Source: Actinomycetospora lutea (lineage in GTDB: Bacteria; Actinomycetota; Actinomycetes; Mycobacteriales; Pseudonocardiaceae). Taken from it: 64,000 bases of DNA. A model generated the notes under the pieces. That model saw only the letters and a list, made by a program, of their open reading frames with translations. It made no database searches and was not told the origin of the DNA. Within the stretch, counting starts at the first letter, position 1, and each line of letters begins with the position of its first letter. The DNA is taken from positions 1 through 64,000 of the forward strand of contig NZ_JAQZAL010000015.1 of assembly GCF_028737205.1 (NCBI RefSeq), written 5' to 3'. This document shows positions 8,888 through 16,455 of the stretch, piece by piece. Both the position numbers and the translations under genes were made by a program.

Positions 8888-10117
8888 ATGGAGACGACCC
8901 GCGTCGTCGTCGCCGGCGCCGGCATCGGGGGCCTGACGCTCGGCATCGCCCTGGCCCGCGCGGGTGTCACCGTCGACCTGTACGAGCGCGCGGACGAGCT
9001 GCGCGAGGTCGGCGCCGCCGTGGCGCTCTCGGCCAACGGGTCGCGCCAGCTCTACCGCCTCGGGGTGGGCGAGGCCCTCGACGCCGTGTCCACGCAGCCC
9101 ACCGAGCTGATCTACCGCGACGGGCGGACCGGCGCGCGGATTGCCGCCCACCCCGGCGGCGCGAGCTACCGCGCGCGCCACGGCGCGCCGTACTGGGGCG
9201 TGCACCGCGTGGACCTGCAGCAGACGCTCGCCGCGGCGTTCGTCGGCGCCGCGGGCGCCGAGCACCTGCACCTGGGCAGGGCGGTCGCCGGCGTCGACGC
9301 CGAGCGCGGCGCGCTGCTGCTCGCCGACGGCACCGAGGCGGTCGGCGACGTGGTCGTCGGCGCCGACGGGGTGCACTCCCTGCTGCGCGACGCCGTCACC
9401 GGGCCCGGCACGGGGCCGACCTACACCGGCACCAGCGGGTTCCGGGGCCTCGTGCCCGTCGACGCGCTGCCGAGCCTGCCCGATCCGCGCGCCATCCAGT
9501 TCTGGGCGGGCCCGGGCGCGCACCTGCTGCACTACGCGCTGGGCCGCGACGACGACACCGTCAACTTCCTCGCCGTGCTCTGCGGGCCGGCGACCTGGCA
9601 GGGCGCGCAGCGCGAGGCACCCGCCGGGGAGCTGCTCGAGGGCTTCGCCGGCTGGCACCCCGCGGTGCGCGAGATGCTCGCCGCGGTCCCCCAGAGCGCG
9701 CGCTGGCCGCTGCTGTCCCAGGAGCCCCTGATGCGCTGGACGCGCGGGCGGCTCGCCCTGCTCGGCGACGCCTGCCACGCGATGCTGCCCCACCACGGCC
9801 AGGGCGCGAACCAGGCGATCGAGGACGCCGTCGCGCTCGCCCGCCTGCTCACCGAGCACGACGCCGCCACCGCGCTCGCGGCCTATCCGCGCGAGCGCCG
9901 GGCCCGCACCCGCGCCATCGCCGCCAGCGCCTGGGACACCGGCACCCTGCTCCACCTCGACGACGACCACCCCCGGATCGCCGAGCGCGACGAGCGCTTC
10001 GCGGGCTACCTGCCCGACCACGCCTGGGTCCACGACTTCGACGCCGCCACCACCACCTCGACGGGTCGAGCTCCGCTCCGCTCCGTCACCCACTCCAGAG
10101 GAGCCCTTCCGGCATGA
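8888..10117 (+). CDS. FAD-dependent aromatic monooxygenase (salicylate hydroxylase-like)
   Basis: A 409-residue group A flavoprotein hydroxylase. The FAD dinucleotide fold GAGIGG (residues 10-15) is followed by the second FAD/NADPH motif GADGVHSLLRD and the GD motif LLGDACHAMLPHHGQGANQ. The ATG at 8888 has GGGAGG seven bases upstream; the longer open frame starting at 8726 has no signal for it. Its stop overlaps the ATG of catA (ATGA), and every enzyme needed to take catechol to 3-oxoadipyl-CoA follows. Conversion of salicylate to catechol is therefore the most economical guess, but other ortho-substituted phenols remain possible. Confidence 0.9.
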   Translation: METTRVVVAGAGIGGLTLGIALARAGVTVDLYERADELREVGAAVALSANGSRQLYRLGVGEALDAVSTQPTELIYRDGRTGARIAAHPGGASYRARHGAPYWGVHRVDLQQTLAAAFVGAAGAEHLHLGRAVAGVDAERGALLLADGTEAVGDVVVGADGVHSLLRDAVTGPGTGPTYTGTSGFRGLVPVDALPSLPDPRAIQFWAGPGAHLLHYALGRDDDTVNFLAVLCGPATWQGAQREAPAGELLEGFAGWHPAVREMLAAVPQSARWPLLSQEPLMRWTRGRLALLGDACHAMLPHHGQGANQAIEDAVALARLLTEHDAATALAAYPRERRARTRAIAASAWDTGTLLHLDDDHPRIAERDERFAGYLPDHAWVHDFDAATTTSTGRAPLRSVTHSRGALPA

Positions 10118-11004
10118 CCACCACCGACGACCAGTCCGTGTCCGCCACCTCCCCGTCGGCGGCCGTCACCGCCGGCTCGCACGCCACCGAGTCCGCCCGC
10201 GCCGGCCTGTCCAACCTGCGCGGCCAGGGCGCCGGAGCGGTCGACCGGCAGCGCGTGGCCACCGTCGTCGGCGCCGCGCTCGAGGGCATCCGCGCCGCGA
10301 TCCGCGAGAACGAGGTCACCTACGAGGAGTTCGACGCGTTCAAGCAGTGGCTGATCGCGGTCTCCGACACCGGTGAGTGGCCGCTGTTCCTCGACGTCTA
10401 CCTGGAGTTCGAGGTCGAGAAGGTCGCCGCGGCGACCCAGCAGGGCTCGGTCGGCACGATCCTCGGCCCGTTCTGGCTCGACGGGCAGGCCCAGCTCGAC
10501 ACCCCGGCCACGCTGCCGATGCGCGACGACGAGCCGGGCACGCCGATGATCCTCGCGGGCCAGGTCACGTCCACCGACGGCACGCCGCTGCGCGGGGCCA
10601 CCGTCGACATCTGGCACACCGACGACGAGGGCTGGTACTCCGGCTTCGCGTCGAAGCCGCCGGCCGGCAACCTGCGCGGCGTCGTGCGCTGCGACGACGA
10701 GGGCCGGTTCGAGATCCACACCCGCAAGCCCGCGCCGTACACGATCCCGCTCGACGGCCCGACCGGGCAGATGACGCAGGCCGCCGGGTGGAGCCCGTGG
10801 CGCCCCGCCCACATCCACCTGCTCGTCGCCGCCCCCGGGCACCGCACGCTGACCAGCCAGCTGTTCTTCGCCGGCGACCCCTACCTGGGCAACGACGTCG
10901 CGTCGGCCGACAAGCCCGAGCTGACCCTCGACCCGCAGCCGACCGGAAACGGTGACGAGGTGCGCTCCGACCGCGACTTCGTGCTGGAGCCCGGGTCGGA
11001 CTAG
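10114..11004 (+). CDS. catA: Intradiol ring-cleavage dioxygenase, probable catechol 1,2-dioxygenase
   Basis: A 296-residue non-haem Fe(III) enzyme expected to cleave catechol to cis,cis-muconate. An N-terminal dimerisation region (residues about 25-110) precedes the beta-sandwich. The four iron ligands are visible: Tyr175 in GWYSGF, Tyr209 in PAPYTIP, and His233 and His235 in RPAHIHLL. The WH motif in VDIWHTDDEG is standard. It is coupled to the monooxygenase by an ATGA overlap and followed six bases later by a LysR gene. Presence of catB and catC downstream favours catechol; hydroxyquinol 1,2-dioxygenase is the main alternative within the family. Confidence 0.93.
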   Translation: MTTTDDQSVSATSPSAAVTAGSHATESARAGLSNLRGQGAGAVDRQRVATVVGAALEGIRAAIRENEVTYEEFDAFKQWLIAVSDTGEWPLFLDVYLEFEVEKVAAATQQGSVGTILGPFWLDGQAQLDTPATLPMRDDEPGTPMILAGQVTSTDGTPLRGATVDIWHTDDEGWYSGFASKPPAGNLRGVVRCDDEGRFEIHTRKPAPYTIPLDGPTGQMTQAAGWSPWRPAHIHLLVAAPGHRTLTSQLFFAGDPYLGNDVASADKPELTLDPQPTGNGDEVRSDRDFVLEPGSD

Positions 11005-11009
11005 GGGAC

Positions 11010-12002
11010 GTGGTGGAGACGCGCCAGCTGCGCTACTTCGTCGCGGTCGCCGAGACGCGGCACTTCGGGCGGGCCGCCGAGCGGCTGCACATCGCCCAGT
11101 CGCCGCTGTCCCAGGCGATCCGGCAGCTCGAGGCGCAGCTGGGTGCCCCCCTGTTCGAGCGCACCACCCGGCGCGTCGACCTGACCGCCGCCGGCGAGGA
11201 GCTGCTGCGCGAGGCGGTGCGCATCCTCGCCTCGCTCGACGCGGCCCGCGACCAGGTGGGCCGCGTCGCGGCGGGCGCGCTCGGGCGGCTGCGCGTCGGC
11301 GCGACGGGGCTGGCGACCTACCGCCACGTGCCGGAGCTCGTCCGGCGTCTGGCCGCCGACCTCCCGGGCCTGGAGCTGACCTTCACCACCGAGATGCTCA
11401 CCCCGGCGCTGGAGACCGCGCTCGCCGACCACCGCATCGACCTCGCGGTCCTGCGCCCGCCGGTGAGCGACCCCGGGCTCGCCCACCACGTCCTCGCCCG
11501 CGAACGGCTCGTCCTCGCGGTCCCGGCGGACCACCGGCTCGCCTCCACGGGCAGCGAGGGACTCCCTCGCTCCCCCCACGCCGCGCCGCCCGTGCCGCCC
11601 GTGCCCCGCGCCGATCTCGCCGACCTCGCCGACGAGGACTTCGTCGTCTACGCGGCGGCGGGGTCGGTGGTCGGCGAGGCGGCGGCGCGGGCGTGCCGGG
11701 CCGCGGGGTTCACGCCGCGCAGCACCCACCACGCCGACCAGACCTCGATCGTCCTCGCGCTCGTCGCCGCCGGCGTCGGCGTGGCGCTGCTGCCGTCCTC
11801 GGTGCTCGCGGTCACCGTCGAGGGCGTGCGGTACGTGGAGCTCGAGGACGCCGGATCGCTCGGCACCGACCCCGTCACCACCGACGTCGCCCTGGCCTGG
11901 CGACGCGACGACCCGCAACCGGCCCTGGCGCGCGCGCTCGCCGTGCTGTGCCGCCCCGATCACCCGGAGACACGACCCAGCATGGAGATCCGACCCCGAT
12001 GA
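11010..12002 (+). CDS. LysR family transcriptional regulator, CatR/BenM-like
   Basis: A 330-residue LysR-type activator. The N-terminal winged HTH is clear: LRYFVAVAETRHFGRAAERL, then IAQSPLSQAIRQLEAQLG and LFERTTRRVDLTAAGEELL. The effector domain follows from about residue 90. A Pro/Ser-rich insertion near residues 185-200 (SPHAAPPVPPVPR) is unusual. Start is GTG at 11010; a second GTG follows immediately. Placement is odd: LysR genes are usually divergent from their targets, but this one sits inside the operon, six bases after catA, and its stop overlaps the start of catB (ATGA). It probably senses muconate and controls its own operon. Confidence 0.93.
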   Translation: MVETRQLRYFVAVAETRHFGRAAERLHIAQSPLSQAIRQLEAQLGAPLFERTTRRVDLTAAGEELLREAVRILASLDAARDQVGRVAAGALGRLRVGATGLATYRHVPELVRRLAADLPGLELTFTTEMLTPALETALADHRIDLAVLRPPVSDPGLAHHVLARERLVLAVPADHRLASTGSEGLPRSPHAAPPVPPVPRADLADLADEDFVVYAAAGSVVGEAAARACRAAGFTPRSTHHADQTSIVLALVAAGVGVALLPSSVLAVTVEGVRYVELEDAGSLGTDPVTTDVALAWRRDDPQPALARALAVLCRPDHPETRPSMEIRPR

Positions 12003-13099
12003 AGATCAACGCTGTCGAGGCGATCCCGCTCGCGATCCCCTACGCGCGGCCGTTCGCGTTCGCCAGCGGCGTGGCCACGTCCGCCGACCACGTCCTCGTG
12101 CGGATCACCACCGACGACGGGCTGGTCGGGTACGGCGAGGCGCCGCCCCGGCCCTACACCTACGGCGAGACCGCCGCGTCGATCGTCGCCGTCGTGCGCG
12201 ACGTGTTCGCCCCGGTGCTCGTCGGCGCCGACCCGTTCGCCCGCGAGCGCCTGCGCGCCGACCTCGCCCGCACGGTCGCCAACAACGCCGCCCGCGGCGC
12301 GATCGACGTCGCCCTCTGGGACCTCGTCGGCCAGGCCTGCGGGCAGCCGGTGCACGTGCTGCTCGGGCACGCCGCCGACGACGTCGCGGCCGCGCACATG
12401 ATCGGGCTCGGCACGCCGTCGGAGATGGTCGCCGACGCCGTCGAGGTCTACGACCGCTACGGCGTCGAGGCGTTCAAGGTGAAGGTGGGCCGCGACCTCG
12501 CCCACGACCTCGCCGCGGTGCGCGAGCTGCGCCGCGAGCTCGGCGACTCGGTCGAGCTCTACGCCGACGCGAACCGCGGCTGGGACGCCGACACCGCGAT
12601 CGTCGCCAGCCGCCGGCTCGCCGACTTCCACGTCACCATGCTCGAGGAGCCCAACCCCGCCGACGACGTGCTCGGACGCCGGCGCATCGTCGCGGCGAGC
12701 CCGATCCCCGTGGTCGGCGACGAGTCCACGATCACCCTCGGCGGCGTCGCCCGGTCGCTGCTCGACGGCGACGCGCAGGCGATCAGCGTCAAGGTCGCCC
12801 GCACGGGGTTCACCGACTCCGCCAAGATCGTCGGGCTCTGCGAGGGCCTGGGCGTCACCACCGTCGTCGGCAACCAGATCGACGGCATGCTCGGCACCGT
12901 CGCCTCCACCGCGCTCGCCTGCGGCCAGCGGTCGCTGGCCCGCCACCCCGTCGAGGTCACCAACTTCCTGCTGATGACCGACGACGTCCTCGCCGAGCCC
13001 CCGACGATCGTCGACGGCCGCGCCGCCGCCCGCCAGGGACCGGGGCTCGGTGTCACGATCGACCCCGACAAGCTCGCGCACTACCGCGCCGACCGCTGA
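11999..13099 (+). CDS. catB: Muconate cycloisomerase
   Basis: A 366-residue enolase-superfamily enzyme converting cis,cis-muconate to (+)-muconolactone. The catalytic lysine pair is in FKVKVGRD (Lys160, Lys162), the divalent metal ligands are Asp190 (YADANRGW), Glu216 (LEEPN) and Asp241 (VGDEST), and the opposite-side lysine is Lys265 in SVKVARTG. This arrangement is diagnostic for the muconate lactonising subgroup. Start overlaps the LysR stop by four bases. The downstream catC and pcaD genes support the assignment over other enolase-family racemases such as o-succinylbenzoate synthase. Confidence 0.94.
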   Translation: MKINAVEAIPLAIPYARPFAFASGVATSADHVLVRITTDDGLVGYGEAPPRPYTYGETAASIVAVVRDVFAPVLVGADPFARERLRADLARTVANNAARGAIDVALWDLVGQACGQPVHVLLGHAADDVAAAHMIGLGTPSEMVADAVEVYDRYGVEAFKVKVGRDLAHDLAAVRELRRELGDSVELYADANRGWDADTAIVASRRLADFHVTMLEEPNPADDVLGRRRIVAASPIPVVGDESTITLGGVARSLLDGDAQAISVKVARTGFTDSAKIVGLCEGLGVTTVVGNQIDGMLGTVASTALACGQRSLARHPVEVTNFLLMTDDVLAEPPTIVDGRAAARQGPGLGVTIDPDKLAHYRADR

Positions 13100-13121
13100 G
13101 CCGACCCCAGGAGAACCCGCC

Positions 13122-13403
13122 GTGCAGTTCCTCGTCCGCATGGACGTCCGCCTCCCCCACGACATGCCGCAGGACGTCGCCGACGACCTCCGCGCGCGGG
13201 AGAAGGCCCGCGCCCACGAGATCCAGCGCTCCGGCAAGTGGCCCGAGCTCTGGCGCGTGGTCGGGCAGTACGCCAACGTCAGCCGCTTCGACGTGGAGTC
13301 CGGCGACGAGCTCCACCAGCTGCTCACCAGCCTGCCGCTGTTCCCCTACATGCAGGTCGAGGTGACCGCGCTGACCGTGCACCCCTCGAAGCTCGAGTCC
13401 TGA
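13122..13403 (+). CDS. catC: Muconolactone delta-isomerase
   Basis: A 93-residue protein of the ferredoxin-like barrel muconolactone isomerase family, about the normal length. It begins VQFLVRMDVRLPHDMP and has the family core RAHEIQRSGKWPELWRVVGQYAN followed by LHQLLTSLPLFPYMQVEVTAL and the C-terminal HPS. It shifts the double bond of muconolactone to give 3-oxoadipate enol-lactone. The GTG at 13122 is preceded by AGGAG at nine bases; the longer frame upstream runs into catB and is not used. It is 22 bp after catB. Confidence 0.95.
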   Translation: MQFLVRMDVRLPHDMPQDVADDLRAREKARAHEIQRSGKWPELWRVVGQYANVSRFDVESGDELHQLLTSLPLFPYMQVEVTALTVHPSKLES

Positions 13404-13454
13404 TGAGCGGAAGCAACCGGTTCACCGATCACGTTCTGCGGGCACGGTGAGGGC

Positions 13455-14219
13455 GTGAAGCTCCACCATGCCGCCGAGGGTCCCGCCGACGGGCCGCCGC
13501 TGGTCCTGCTGTGCTCGCTGGGCAGCACGATCGACATGTGGGCGCCGCAGCGCGCCGAGCTGGCCGACGAGTTCCGGGTGATCTCGCTGGACACCCGCGG
13601 CCACGGCGGCTCGCCGGTGCCCGACGGCCCCTACCGCGTCGAGGACCTCGCGGGCGACGTCCTCGAGACCCTCGACGACCTCGGGGTCGCGCGGGCCTCC
13701 TTCGCCGGCATCTCGCTCGGCGGGGCGGTCGCGCAGTGGATCGGCCTGCACGCCCCCGAACGCGCGGGCTCGCTCGCGATGCTGTGCACCGCGGCGCGCT
13801 TCCCCAACGCCGACACGTTCCGCCAGCGTGCGGAGACCGTGCGGGCCGAGGGCGTGGGCGCGATCGCCGACGCCGTCGTCGCGCGCTGGTTCACCGAGGA
13901 CTTCGCCGACGCCGAGCCCGACACGGTGCGCCGGATGCGCGACCAGATCGCCTCCACCCCGGCCGAGGGCTACGCCGGGTGCGCCGAGGCCGTCGCCGCG
14001 TGGGACGTCCTCGACGAGCTCGGGGGCATCGGCGTGCCGACGCTCGTGGTCAGCGGCATCGAGGACCCCGCGACCCCGCCCGAGCACCAGCAGATCCTCG
14101 CCGACGGCATCCCGGGCGCGCGCCTGGAGACCGTCACCAACGCCGCGCACCTGGCCTCCTTCCAGCGTCCCGACGTCGTGACGCCGCTGCTGCGCGAGCA
14201 CGCGAAAGGGGCGTCATGA
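13455..14219 (+). CDS. pcaD: 3-oxoadipate enol-lactonase
   Basis: A 254-residue alpha/beta hydrolase that opens 3-oxoadipate enol-lactone to 3-oxoadipate. Family features are LCSLGSTIDMW near residue 20, SLDTRGHGGSPVP, the nucleophile Ser87 in FAGISLGGAVAQ, the acid in SGIEDPATPPEH and the His in TNAAHLASFQRP. In many actinobacteria this domain is fused to PcaC; here it stands alone, as expected for a catechol-only cluster. Start is a GTG at 13455, 51 bp after catC, and the stop overlaps pcaI (ATGA). Confidence 0.94.
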   Translation: MKLHHAAEGPADGPPLVLLCSLGSTIDMWAPQRAELADEFRVISLDTRGHGGSPVPDGPYRVEDLAGDVLETLDDLGVARASFAGISLGGAVAQWIGLHAPERAGSLAMLCTAARFPNADTFRQRAETVRAEGVGAIADAVVARWFTEDFADAEPDTVRRMRDQIASTPAEGYAGCAEAVAAWDVLDELGGIGVPTLVVSGIEDPATPPEHQQILADGIPGARLETVTNAAHLASFQRPDVVTPLLREHAKGAS

Positions 14220-15007
14220 CCATCGACAAGACCGTCGCGTCGGCCGACGAGGCCGTCGCGGACATCGGCGACGGGGCCTCGCTCGCGGTCGGCGGCTTCG
14301 GGCTGTCCGGCGTGCCGATCGTGCTCATCGACGCGCTGTCGCGGGGCACGGCGACCGACCTGCACGTCGCGTCGAACAATTGCGGCACCGACGGCTGGGG
14401 CCTGGGCATCCTGCTCGAGCAGCACCGCATCGCCCGCGTCGTCGCCTCCTACATCGGCGAGAACAAGGAGTTCGGCCGCCAGTACCTCGCCGGCGAGCTC
14501 GAGGTCGAGCTGACCCCGCAGGGCACGCTGGCCGAGCGGATGCGCGCGGCCGGCTCGGGGATCCCGGCGTTCTACACCCCCGCCGGGGTCGGCACCTGGG
14601 TCGCCGACGGCGAGATGCCCTGGCGCTACCACCCCGACGGGTCGGTCGCGGTCACCTCGCCGCCCAAGGAGGTCCGGGAGTTCGACGTGGACGGTGTCCG
14701 CACCCCGTTCGTCCTCGAGCTCTCCCTGGTCTGCGACTTCGGCCTCGTGCGCGCGGCCAAGGGCGACCGGCACGGCAACCTGGTCTTCCACCGCTCGGCG
14801 CGGAACTTCAACCCGCTCGCGGCGATGGCCGGGCGCACCACGATCGCCGAGGTCGAGGAGCTCGTCGAGCCCGGCGAGATCGACCCCGACGACGTCCACG
14901 TGCCCGGGATCTTCGTCCACCGCGTGGTCGAGCTGACCGGCGAGCAGATCACCACCAAGCACATCGAGAAGCGCACGCTGAGTTCTTCGACCGGGAAGGA
15001 GGCGTGA
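14216..15007 (+). CDS. pcaI: 3-oxoadipate CoA-transferase subunit A
   Basis: A 263-residue class I CoA-transferase alpha subunit. The N-terminal motif [16 protein letters not shown] is the CoA-binding loop of the family, followed by [18 protein letters not shown]. The C-terminal half carries [24 protein letters not shown], typical of ScoA/PcaI. It transfers CoA from succinyl-CoA to 3-oxoadipate together with the next gene product. Coupled to pcaD by ATGA and separated from pcaJ by a single base. A succinyl-CoA:acetoacetate transferase is the main alternative, but the operon position decides for PcaI. Confidence 0.93.
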   Translation: MTIDKTVASADEAVADIGDGASLAVGGFGLSGVPIVLIDALSRGTATDLHVASNNCGTDGWGLGILLEQHRIARVVASYIGENKEFGRQYLAGELEVELTPQGTLAERMRAAGSGIPAFYTPAGVGTWVADGEMPWRYHPDGSVAVTSPPKEVREFDVDGVRTPFVLELSLVCDFGLVRAAKGDRHGNLVFHRSARNFNPLAAMAGRTTIAEVEELVEPGEIDPDDVHVPGIFVHRVVELTGEQITTKHIEKRTLSSSTGKEA

Positions 15008-15008
15008 G

Positions 15009-15665
15009 ATGGCCCTCACCCGCGAGCAGATGGCCGCCCGCGCCGCACGCGAGCTGACCCACGGCTCCTACGTCAACCTCGGCATCGGGCTGCCCACGCT
15101 GATCCCCAACCACCTGCCCGAGGGCGTGGACGTGCTGCTGCACTCGGAGAACGGGCTGCTCGGCGTCGGCCCCTACCCCACCGAGGACGAGGTCGACCCC
15201 GACCTCATCAACGCGGGCAAGGAGACGGTGACCGTCCGCGAGGGAGCCTCGTTCTTCGACTCCGCGCTGTCGTTCGGGATGATCCGCGGCGGCAAGGTCG
15301 ACACCGCCGTGCTGGGCGCCATGCAGGTGGCGGTCACCGGCGACATCGCCAACTGGGCCGTGCCCGGCGCGATGGTCAAGGGGATGGGCGGGGCGATGGA
15401 CCTCGTCCACGGCGCCCGCCGCGTGCTCGTGGTCATGGAGCACGTGACCAAGAAGGGCGCCGCCAAGCTCGTCGAGTCCTGCTCGCTGCCGCTGACCGGG
15501 CGCGGCGTCGTCTCGCGGGTCATCACCGACCTCACCGTGGTCGACGTGACCCCCAGCGGCTTCGTGCTGCGCGAGCTCGCGCCGGGCGTCACCGCCGAGG
15601 AGGTCCGCGAGCAGACCGGCGCGCCGCTGGCCGACGCGGACGACCTCGCCGAGATCGCCGCCTGA
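15009..15665 (+). CDS. pcaJ: 3-oxoadipate CoA-transferase subunit B
   Basis: A 218-residue class I CoA-transferase beta subunit. The active-site glutamate lies in [15 protein letters not shown], and [13 protein letters not shown] and [16 protein letters not shown] are standard blocks. It partners the pcaI product to activate 3-oxoadipate. This is the last gene of the catechol operon; the thiolase (pcaF) that would finish the pathway to succinyl-CoA and acetyl-CoA is not in the window. Start is an ATG at 15009 with GGGAAGGAGGC just upstream, inside the end of pcaI. Confidence 0.94.
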   Translation: MALTREQMAARAARELTHGSYVNLGIGLPTLIPNHLPEGVDVLLHSENGLLGVGPYPTEDEVDPDLINAGKETVTVREGASFFDSALSFGMIRGGKVDTAVLGAMQVAVTGDIANWAVPGAMVKGMGGAMDLVHGARRVLVVMEHVTKKGAAKLVESCSLPLTGRGVVSRVITDLTVVDVTPSGFVLRELAPGVTAEEVREQTGAPLADADDLAEIAA

Positions 15666-15721
15666 GGACTGGACAGCCACCGAGCGCGACGGCCCGACAA
15701 CGCACGGATCGCGGTCTCGTC

Positions 15722-15797
15722 TTGTTCCAGATCGGGGGCCGACGCATAGTGACGCCCTCCGCCGGAGCGTCCACCACCTCCGACCCCGCTCCGGCGG
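15722..15797 (+). promoter_or_regulatory. Promoter-like elements and leader inverted repeat before the PAS gene
   Basis: TTGTTC (15722-15727) and CATAGT (15745-15750) are separated by 17 bp, a plausible sigma-A-type promoter. Downstream, an 11-bp perfect inverted repeat CCGCCGGAGCG / CGCTCCGGCGG (15759-15769 with 15787-15797) ends seven bases before the start codon and could hide the initiation region or act as an operator. No clear Shine-Dalgarno is present. Confidence 0.5.
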
Positions 15798-15804
15798 CAC
15801 GCCG

Positions 15805-16449
15805 ATGATCACCAACAACGATCTGGCCGTGGTCCCGGACGGCGCGGCCCGCGCCGTCCTCGACGCCGCGCGCGTCGAGGAGTGCGAGGAGGTGGCCCGG
15901 CGACTGAGCACCGGCTCGCTCGACCGCATCCGCCGGGTGGTGCTGCGGTTGCTGGCGCGGGCCAGCGTCTCCGACGCCGACACGCGCGCGGCGCTCCGGG
16001 CCGAGGCCGACGAGCTCGACGCCGCCGTCCGCGCCGCCCGCGACATCATCTTCTCGTCGCCGGGCCCCGCGCCGCCCACCACGCGCGGCGAGCCGGCCGT
16101 CGAGACCGCGCTGCTCGACGCCACCGGGACCATCGTGTGGGTCGACGCGGCCTGGGACGCCTTCTGCACGGTCAACGGCGGGGATACGGCGCGGTCGGGC
16201 GTCGGGCGGTCCTACCTCGCGCTGTGCGACGCCGCGGCGCCGACCGACGGCCACAGCGCCGCGGTCGCCGCGGCGATCCGGGCGGCGCTCGACGGCGACC
16301 TGCCCGCCCCGACGCGCGTCGAGGTCCCGTGCCACGCGCCGACGCAGACGCGGTTCTTCGACGTGCTGATCTCCTCGCGCCGCGACGACCGCGGACGGGT
16401 GCTCGGCGCGACCGTCACCCTGTCCCAGGTCGTCTCCGCACGGGTCTGA
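15805..16449 (+). CDS. PAS-fold protein, stand-alone sensor-like
   Basis: A 214-residue soluble protein. Residues 1-85 are helical and charged (ECEEVARRLSTGSLDRIRRVV and RAALRAEADELDAAVRAARD, likely coiled-coil). Residues about 95-212 resemble a PAS domain: ETALLDATGTIVWVDAAWDAFC, then GVGRSYLALCDAA and a terminal beta sheet (RFFDVLISSRRDDRGRVLGATVTLSQV). No output domain such as kinase, GGDEF or HTH is attached, so it may work through a partner. The leader contains a conspicuous inverted repeat. It converges on the acetoacetyl-CoA synthetase gene with six bases between stops. Assignment of the PAS fold is by pattern only. Confidence 0.7.
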   Translation: MITNNDLAVVPDGAARAVLDAARVEECEEVARRLSTGSLDRIRRVVLRLLARASVSDADTRAALRAEADELDAAVRAARDIIFSSPGPAPPTTRGEPAVETALLDATGTIVWVDAAWDAFCTVNGGDTARSGVGRSYLALCDAAAPTDGHSAAVAAAIRAALDGDLPAPTRVEVPCHAPTQTRFFDVLISSRRDDRGRVLGATVTLSQVVSARV

Positions 16450-16455
16450 CCGCGT

